From Spisula solida (Eukaryota; Mollusca; Bivalvia; Venerida; Mactridae), in the NCBI GenBank assembly GCA_947247005.1, contig OX365944.1, positions 26,449,501-26,513,500 on the forward strand: 64,000 nucleotides of DNA, in the 5' to 3' direction. Of this stretch, positions 57,585 to 64,000 are shown piece after piece; the stretch's first letter is position 1, and every line of letters begins with the position of its first letter. The notes under the pieces were generated by a model, which was given only the letters and a program-made list of their open reading frames with translations, made no database searches and was not told where the DNA came from. Position numbers and translations under genes: made by a program.

Positions 57585-58505
57585 TCCCTACGACCTTGAC
57601 CTACTGGTCTAAAACCACAAGGGTCATCTACTGGTCTAAATCCACCAGGATCATCTACTGGTCTAAAACCACCAGGGTCATCTACTGGTCTAAAACCACC
57701 AGGGTCATCTACTGGTCTAAACAACCAGGGTCATCTACTGGTCTAAAACCATCAGGGTCATCTACTGGTCTAAAACCACCAGAGTCATCTACTGGTTTAA
57801 ACAACCAGGGTCATCTACTGGTCTAAACCACCAGGGTCATCTACTGGTCTAAACAACCAGGGTCATCTACTGGTCTAAACAACCAGGGTCATCTACTGGT
57901 CTAAACAACCAGGGTCATCTACTGGTCTAAACAACCAGGGTCATCTACTGGTCTAAAACCACCAGGGTCATCTACTGGTCTAAAACCACCAGGGTCATCT
58001 ACTGGTCTAAAACCACCAGGGTCATCTACTGGTCTAAACAACCAGGGTCATCTACTGGTCTAAACAACCAGGGTCATCTACTGGTCTAAACAACCAGGGT
58101 CATCTACTGGTCTAAACAACCAGGGTCATCTACTAGTCTAAAACCACCAGGGTCATCTTCTGGTCTAAACAACCAGGGTCATCTACTGGTCTAAACAACC
58201 AGGGTCATCTACTGATCTAAAAACCACCAGGGTCATCTACTGGTCTAAAACCACCAGAGTCATCTACTGGTCTAAACAACCAGGGTCATCTACTGGTCTA
58301 AACCACCAGGGTCATCTACTGATCTAAACCACCAGGGTCATCTACTGGTCTAAACAACCAGGGTCATCTACTGATCTAAACAACCAGGGTCATCTACTGA
58401 TCTAAAAACCACCAGGGTCATCTACATGTCTAAACAACCAGGGTCATCTACTGGTCTAAACAACCAGGGTCATCTACTGGTCTAAAACCATCAGGGTCAT
58501 ATACA
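57585..58505. repeat. Minisatellite, 26-28 bp unit
   Basis: More than 30 copies of GGTCATCTACTGGTCTAAAC plus ACCACCAG or AACCAG. It starts about 40 bases upstream of the 57545 acceptor. Confidence 0.93.
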
Positions 58506-58803
58506 GGCCATGATCAAATCAAATACATGTACTAAGTTTGATGTTCTTAGGCTAAAGCTATCCTTGAGTTAACATTCAGAAAAATTTTTGGTCTACAGAC
58601 AGAAAGACCCACCTACTGACATATCAACATATATACAAACCAACCATCGATAGAGGGGAGGGGACATAAACATGACCTTTATTCATCCCAAGGCATAGAT
58701 GGAGCTAAAATATTGTTTAAAACAATTCTATCTCTGGCCCTTATTTGTTCTTTTTGTAACCATCAAGTATATACATAATTGGACCAGTCTATTCCAGTCT
58801 TAC

Positions 58804-59110
58804 CTTGGGTCTGCTCCAGTAAGAACAATTTCCATCAGAGTAACATAATCTTGCGGTGATTGTCGTTTTCGTCGCCTACCACTGCTTCCAGATATGGCAG
58901 AACAATCAATGGTTATAGAAACATCACTGCAATCATTCGCTGTGCAGAAAACAGCAGATATAACATTATATGCCTTATAATCGGTATCCAATGTTCTAAA
59001 TCTCTCCAGCGTACGGGCTCGAAGATTGACTTTCACAGCATCACAAGCAGCTGTTGCGATGTCATAGAAGACACGCAGGTAGGCCCTCTTTTGAGGTCTT
59101 ACTCCAAATT
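58804..59110 (-). CDS. Exon: unassigned extracellular region with furin-like site
   Basis: A 307-nt exon encodes about 102 residues that I cannot assign to a named domain. It starts EFGVRPQKRAYLRVFYDIA and holds an AVFCTANDCSD cysteine pair. After a Gly/Ser-rich stretch comes GRRRKR followed by QSPQDY, which fits the furin consensus R-x-K/R-R. It ends TGADPS across the intron. The donor is phase 2, unlike most other introns of the gene. Cleavage here would leave the HYR/Sushi part as a separable chain unless disulphide-linked; that is inference. Confidence 0.75.
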
Positions 59111-59404
59111 CTGTAAACAAAAGCACCGTATGATTAGCAATTTTGAACATGATCCTAATGTCATTATGCTGTAACAGCAAAATGTACAGCAGATTGCAGT
59201 AACTGTTATATTAAACCAAGGTAAGCTAAATACAATGGCTAAGCTTTTAAAGACCAATGAAGGTACTTAGTAATACATACATTGGTTTGGAGTATTATCA
59301 TATCTAAGTGTGTCTCAAATTATTCATTCACTTAATTTATATACATGTAATAATTCATGTCCTACTTTATCAGATTCTTAATCATAATTTACAAAATTTC
59401 ATCA

Positions 59405-59625
59405 ATTTTTTTCAGTGAGATTAATGAAATTCGCTGAAAATGTGCTAAAATGTTGCTAAAAATATGCTAAAATGTTGCTGATAATGTGCTAAAATGTTGC
59501 TGAAAATGTACTAAAATGTTGCTGAAAATGTGCTAAAATGTTGCTGAAAATGTGCTACCAGTAATATTTTGCTGAAAATGTGTTAACATTTTGCTGAAAG
59601 TGTTTAAAATAGTTTGCTGAAACAT
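59405..59625. repeat. Short minisatellite, 22-bp unit
   Basis: About nine diverged copies of GTTGCTGAAAATGTGCTAAA+AT, about 70 bases beyond the donor of the Sushi exon. Confidence 0.85.
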
Positions 59626-59694
59626 CAATGGTACTTCATTAGCAAGTGTTAGTGTTTGGGTGGGGAAAGTGTAGCCTATTAATTAAATGTTTAC

Positions 59695-59910
59695 CTCCAC
59701 ATGATGGATATCTAAACTTTTTAAATGGTTTCAGAGCATTCCAGGTTCCTGAGGGTCCACAGGTGTATAAATTAGGATGAACTCTGTCTATTGTGTAAGT
59801 GTTGGAGCTTGATGGACAGTATATCTCACAGCATTTACGACCAGACACTGGATCTATTCTACAGGTTTGTCCGCCTCCTATTGGATTAGGAGGTGATTCA
59901 CAATCTGATG
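59695..59910 (-). CDS. Exon: Sushi/CCP module
   Basis: A 216-nt phase 1-1 exon encodes about 71 residues. It starts DCESPPNPIGGGQTC, has a central KCCEIYCP and ends TCGPSGTWN...YPSC. The C-PP-P opening, the G-x-W near the end and the closing PxC are Sushi hallmarks. Seven cysteines are present rather than the usual four, so this is a cysteine-rich variant. HYR followed by Sushi is a common pairing in adhesion proteins. Confidence 0.8.
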
Positions 59911-60436
59911 CTGCAAAATAACGATCAGTCATAAATATCAGTCACTCAGTTTTCATTCTAAACAATGAGACAGTTCTTGGTTAAGATACTTTGGATACGG
60001 TAAAACCTCTGTAGAGCAACATCCTGGGAGCTGCAAATATGGGCAATCCTTTAGGGCTTGTACGTTGCTCACTCGAGGTTAAATTTACTATTATAGTAAA
60101 TATCAGCTTAGGGAAATTTTAAAAGTGTTTTTTACTGATGACAGGTTGTTTCTCTACAGAGGGCCAATCTAGAAATGTTGTACTCTATTTCATTTCTTAA
60201 GACCAATGGAAAAATGCTAAAGCTATAGAAATTTAGGTTTGCTAACATGGGAATACCAATACCTGACCGAAACAAATGGTCAATATTTACAAATATTTTT
60301 AATAAATTAAAAGGTTTTGTGAAAAATCATTAAAAATTAAGTGAAAATTAAAACATCATGAAAACGTCCCTCTTTCCAGTCCAATACCATTTACGATACA
60401 GTATCATAACCTAGAACATTGAAAAAGCTACTGTAG
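59911..60436. other. Intron without recognised gene
   Basis: AT-rich. 59998-60090 (GGTAAAACCTCTGTAGAGCA ... TTGCTCACTCGAGGTT) is another possible degraded pogo-like end. Confidence 0.4.
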
Positions 60437-61066
60437 AATCTGGAAATAAGCACATACGCTTATATTAATTTTTTTATATGCGCTTATACTTAAGCCAAAT
60501 AATATAAGCTTTTTTTCATAATTATATATGCACTTATAGACGAGCCATATGTGACTAGTGAGAAAACAAAAGTTCCCTAGAAAAAGATTTCTGTTTAAGC
60601 CCCATTTTATCCATATAATTTTAACATATTTACACAAGAATTATACTAACACTAGGATGGAAAACTTAATTTAACAAGCAAACAATTGTTTGGCATGCAA
60701 ACTTTTGTTTATTTTACAAGAATGAGAACAGAGAACATGATTATCGTAAACAATTAACCAAACAATCTACTTTAAAATCTCTTATCACCCATCGGTCATT
60801 CAGTAGATAAGATCATGTGACATCTACTTATACGTTCAATTATTATCATTGTATACATAAAGCAGTTAATCACGACGATTATCGTAAAAAATCGAATATG
60901 AGCCTACTTTCCAGACGTTATAATGGTTAGGATTTTAAATGCGCTTATAATCCAATATGGATTGAGGGTAAGGCTGTATGTGCTTAATTTTGATATGCAC
61001 TTATATTCAGATATGCACTTATATTCAGATATGCACTTATATTCAGATATGCGCTTATTTTCCAGA
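60437..61066. mobile_element. About 630-bp TIR element, TCTGGAAATAAGC ends
   Basis: Ends TCTGGAAATAAGCACATA and the complement of GCGCTTATTTTCCAGA; TATGCACTTATATTCAGA is tandemly repeated inside the right end. No coding and no clear duplication. Confidence 0.55.
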
Positions 61067-61672
61067 TGATGCAGTATATTTATAGTTTAATTTAACAGTA
61101 GTACATAGAATTGTTTTTTATAACTTAACGGGTACTAAAAATACATGAGAATAAACCGCAACTATGAACATAATCACTGAATGCTTCTTTATTCAGTCTG
61201 TCCTGAGTGAAGCCTGGCTTAGACAGCCAGTGTGACATATGTATAGTATTCATAACTAAATCATAATTATGAAAAATATGATTACACGAAAGTAGAAAGT
61301 TTCATAATGGTAGAACTAAGAACCGTAAGAATTAGGATCATCTGAACAACTGAAATCACAAGCACCATATAAAACAATAAACATGAACATTCAGGTTGTT
61401 AAACAAGGGATGTAATTCTACTACGGTTACTGAGTAGGGACTACATTTTATAATGATGTCATCAGTTTGTGTGCACAAACTTGTAGAAGCTTCTGTCTGA
61501 CTGAGATTACAGACAATATTGAGGTAAGAATTTGTCAGTTTTAACTGTTGAATAAACCAATGACAGATAATAGATATTCTTTATCATATTGTTCATAAAA
61601 TGATTACACGAAAGTAGAAAGTTTCATAATGGTAGAACTAATATCATATAATGGTAAGAACAAACTACTTAC
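61067..61672. other. Intron without recognised gene
   Basis: A 43-bp string starting ATTACACGAAAGTAGAAAGT occurs twice (near 61280 and 61602). Nothing coding. Confidence 0.5.
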
Positions 61673-61768
61673 TCTGAATATAGACCTTGAAGCTACAATA
61701 AGCTCGGTTCTCGTTTTCATCCACAGCCACATATGTGATGTCAGATCTGCCCCATGCAAATGTGCTTC
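61673..61768 (-). CDS. Exon: C-terminal half of an HYR domain
   Basis: This 96-nt exon has an acceptor at 61769-61770 and a donor GTAAGT. It encodes an HYR-type ending: a strand with GRSDITYVAVDENEN followed by AYCSFKVYIQ. That matches the family pattern of V-T-Y-x-A-x-D-x-x-N with a cysteine in the last strand. The first half of the domain must lie on an exon upstream of base 64000. Both borders are phase 1, so the exon joins the Sushi exon in frame. Confidence 0.8.
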
Positions 61769-61805
61769 CTAGAATATTATATTGTCATACATGTAATGTC
61801 TAAAG

Positions 61806-62255
61806 CAGTGCACCAAACATGGCTGCCAGCAGGTTACTGATAACTAGAGATGGTTGTAACATAAACATGGCTGCCAGCAGGTTACTGATAACTAGAGATG
61901 GTTGTAACATAAACATGGCTGCCAGCAAGTTACTGTTAACTAGAGGTGGTTGTAACATAAACATGGCTGCCAGCAAGTTACTGTTAACTAGAGGTGGTTG
62001 TAACATAAATATGGCTGCCAGCAGGTTACTGTTTACTAGGTATGGTTGCAACATAAACATGGCTGCCAGCAGGTTACTGTTTACTAGGTATGGTTGCAAC
62101 ATAAACATGGCTGCCAACAGGTTACTGTTACCTAGGTATGGTTGCAACATAAACATGGCTGCCAGCAGGTTACTGTTACCTAGGTATGGTTTCAATATAA
62201 ACATGGCTGCCAACAGGTTACTGTTACCTAGGTATGGTTTCAATATAAACTTGGC
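61806..62255. repeat. Minisatellite, 48-bp unit
   Basis: About nine copies of a 48-bp unit starting AACATGGCTGCCAGCAGGTT. Divisible by three, so it opens a 146-147 codon ORF on each strand; artefact. It begins about 38 bases from the HYR exon acceptor. Confidence 0.92.
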
Positions 62256-62499
62256 CTGACTGGGATTTTAACAACATTGACTGATGGAAAACTGGATATT
62301 GATTTAGATTGTTTACACAACAGTAAAGACTTAATGAACTGCTGTTGATATGGGGACGGTGGCAATAATTAAGGAACATTAAACAGTTTGATAAAAGATA
62401 TTTAACATAATAACCATTTACACAAAACATTCACTTATTGCTTTCAATCAGAATATTCAGTTTTATCCCTACATAATTGGCCAATAACCTCCGGCTTTG

Positions 62500-63421
62500 A
62501 GGGAAGAGACCGAAAGTTTGTGTGGTACATAGAATGCAGGCGTGCTGCCCTAGCTCATTCCAAATAGACTCCTTGTTTTTTTAACGTGCCTGGTGTATAG
62601 CACTGAAACACTAGATACAGTCAACTCTCGTTATCTCGAATTTCACGGGACCGTGGATATTACTTCGACATAACGAAAATTCGAGATAGAATTTTCGGCA
62701 TCGAAGTTGCAAGTTTTCCAGTTTCTGTCATTTTACGCCGCCATATTGTTACGGTCGTAAGAACGACATATTCGTGAGAACTGCTTGTTGTGATATTTAT
62801 GTACATGTATTCCTCCTCGAGAAAATGCATTTTATTTTAATTATTATTTTTACAAACAATTGTTCGAGATGACATGTTTATTGATGTTAGTACATAACAT
62901 GAAGTTTTATGACATGTTTGCGCAAATTGTTGCAAACAATTATTTGTTCAACAATGGAAGGCACGATAATTACAGGTAAATCGAAGATTTCAGACTGGCG
63001 AAGTGTGAAAACATTCGACCCTAGTTGAATACGATCAGACTTCGACCCGACTTCGAGATGAACAATAGATTTAAAGTGCAAATTGGTTAATCGGGACCAA
63101 AAAATAATTCGACATAACGAAAAATTCGAGCCGAATTCGAGCCGAAACTTCGAGATGGGTCTCGAAATTTCATATAGACAAAGAAGGAGAAAAATCGGGA
63201 CTTGAAAAAAACTTCGACATAACGGAAAATTCGATATAAGCGAGTTCGAGATAACGAGAGTTGACTGTACTTCCTCTGGGTTTCAAACCAGTTCATCTCT
63301 AGTTGGGTGAGAAACACTTAAAATCTTTCTGAAACTTCCAGTGCTCTGACCAAGATTCGAACCAGGGACCTCTGGATTGGTAGTCTAGAGCGCTAACAAC
63401 TTGGCCACCATTCCAACCTAA
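62500..63421 (-). mobile_element. tRNA-derived SINE split by the pogo-like MITE
   Basis: On the minus strand the head (63421 down) has A box TGGCCAAGTTGTTAGCGC and B box GGTTCGAATCT. The body runs to GAAACCCAGAGGAAGTA, is interrupted by the MITE, and resumes at 62617 with CTAGTGTTTCAGTGCTATAC. Extra spacing and body sequence argue against a functional tRNA gene. The tail end is not precisely placed. Confidence 0.65.
62618..63267. mobile_element. 650-bp pogo/Tigger-like MITE
   Basis: Ends CAGTCAACTCTCGTTATCTC and its complement GAGATAACGAGAGTTGACTG, flanked by TA (62616-62617, 63268-63269). CAG ends and TA duplication are the Tc/pogo pattern. Further inverted ACTTCGACATAACG copies inside each end. 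No transposase. Confidence 0.82.
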
Positions 63422-63689
63422 GTATGTTAACTCAATTTCAAACAGTGCAATGCAACAAAGACTTTGCACAACATTCATGTCAAATTCAATTTTCAAATGT
63501 GAGTATCAAATTCACAATTTATTCAAGGACACGCTTAAGAGTCAAGGACATTTAGAGGATAAGTTACGAAACAAGCATAAATCTATTATTGCTGTTTCTA
63601 CCTCAAAAAGAACTTATTAAGTGCAAAATATAAAGACTATACAAAAATAAGTTTATGATTAAAGGACTTTTCAAGGCCATTAAGACGTG

Positions 63690-64000
63690 TATACCTGATG
63701 TACGAGATTTAAAACGTGTATACCTGATGTACAAGGTTTGAGACATGTATGAGGTTTGAGACGTGTATACCTGATGTACAAGATTTGAGACGTGTATACC
63801 TGATGTACGAGGTTTGAGACTCGTATGAGGTTTGAGACATGTATACCTGATGTACGAGGTTTGAGACATGTATGAGGTTTGAGACGTGTATACCTGATGT
63901 ACGAGGTTTGAGACGTGTATACCTGATGTACGAGGTTTGAGATGTGTTTACCTGATGTACGAGGTTTGAGACGTGTATACCTGATGTACGAGGTCTGAGA
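63690..64000. repeat. Minisatellite, about 29-bp unit, running off the window
   Basis: Copies of GTATACCTGATGTACGAGGT plus TTGAGACGT, with shortened copies GTATGAGGTTTGAGAC. The array continues beyond base 64000. Confidence 0.9.

Larger units (their letters stand above)
1775..61768 (-). other. Host gene span: HYR-Sushi-17xGCC2/GCC3-2xEGF membrane protein (5' end beyond window)
   Basis: Twenty-seven minus-strand exons, all with GT..AG borders, join into one open frame of about 1,391 codons ending at TAG 1775-1777. Seen order: end of an HYR domain, a Sushi module, an unassigned region of about 160 residues, 17 six-cysteine GCC2/GCC3 modules, two EGF modules, one hydrophobic helix and a cytoplasmic tail of roughly 65 residues. 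Family knowledge: HYR, Sushi, EGF and ephrin-receptor-like modules co-occur in SVEP1-like and SCUBE-like adhesion or matrix proteins. The long GCC2/GCC3 run plus a transmembrane helix makes a type I surface protein or receptor likely. The ligand is unknown. Start codon, signal peptide and promoter lie beyond base 64000. It is not a true SVEP1 orthologue on this evidence, because no pentraxin is seen and a membrane helix is present. Confidence 0.85.

Noticed and set aside
57434..57724. 96-codon minus ORF with DDPGGFRPV repeats
   Set aside because: The repeated part is the minisatellite; only 57467-57545 is an exon.
61800..62259. Paired 146/147-codon ORFs on opposite strands
   Set aside because: 48-bp repeat unit, divisible by three.
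63330..63421. tRNA gene on the minus strand
   Set aside because: A and B boxes are present but arm pairing and spacing are off and a SINE body follows; tRNA-derived SINE.

Overview
The window is eukaryotic, AT-rich and animal-like. Short exons sit in long introns full of minisatellites, MITEs and SINE pieces. Extracellular domain modules (HYR, Sushi, GCC2/GCC3-type, EGF) and intron-borne repeats built on TGACCT/TGACCC units point to a lophotrochozoan, most likely a bivalve mollusc. That assignment is inference from repeat style; no species marker is present. | Host gene: one minus-strand gene fills the window. I could join 27 coding exons in frame from 61768 down to a TAG stop at 1775. They give about 1,391 residues; the 5' part, including the signal peptide and the start of the HYR domain, lies beyond base 64000. 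Order: HYR C-terminus, Sushi, an unassigned three-exon region with a furin-like RRKR site, 17 consecutive six-cysteine GCC2/GCC3 (ephrin-receptor-like) modules with one exon each and all introns in phase 1, two EGF modules, a transmembrane helix, and a tyrosine-rich tail whose last seven residues are encoded 8.4 kb away. | Giant mobile element: the intron between GCC2/GCC3 modules 13 and 14 holds a 16,659-bp element at 18552-35210. It is bounded by about 504-bp inverted repeats starting CACACTGTATCGG and by a perfect 5-bp duplication TATTA. It carries a plus-strand C2H2 zinc-finger gene and a minus-strand multi-ORF gene. The latter has a YqaJ-type PD-(D/E)XK nuclease, a possible split RNase-H-like core (DGKK block and D-x-x-H block) and two downstream exons. 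The left inverted repeat contains an ATG exon that splices exactly in frame onto the zinc-finger exon. The right repeat contains the matching exon and donor pointing at the nuclease gene. The inverted repeats therefore look like twin inward promoters plus first exons. This is the best candidate for an undescribed system. | Other repeats: at least a dozen minisatellites lie in the introns, each with its own monomer and often within 10-100 bp of a splice site. They generate every very long ORF in the 4.3-6.6 kb and 36.4-38.1 kb regions; those ORFs are not genes. Several small elements have exact target duplications: hAT-like at 9486-10003 and 47215-47667, a 92-bp hairpin at 43592-43683, and a pogo-like element at 62618-63267 inserted into a tRNA-derived SINE. 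No rRNA, genuine tRNA, CRISPR or prokaryotic gene was seen.
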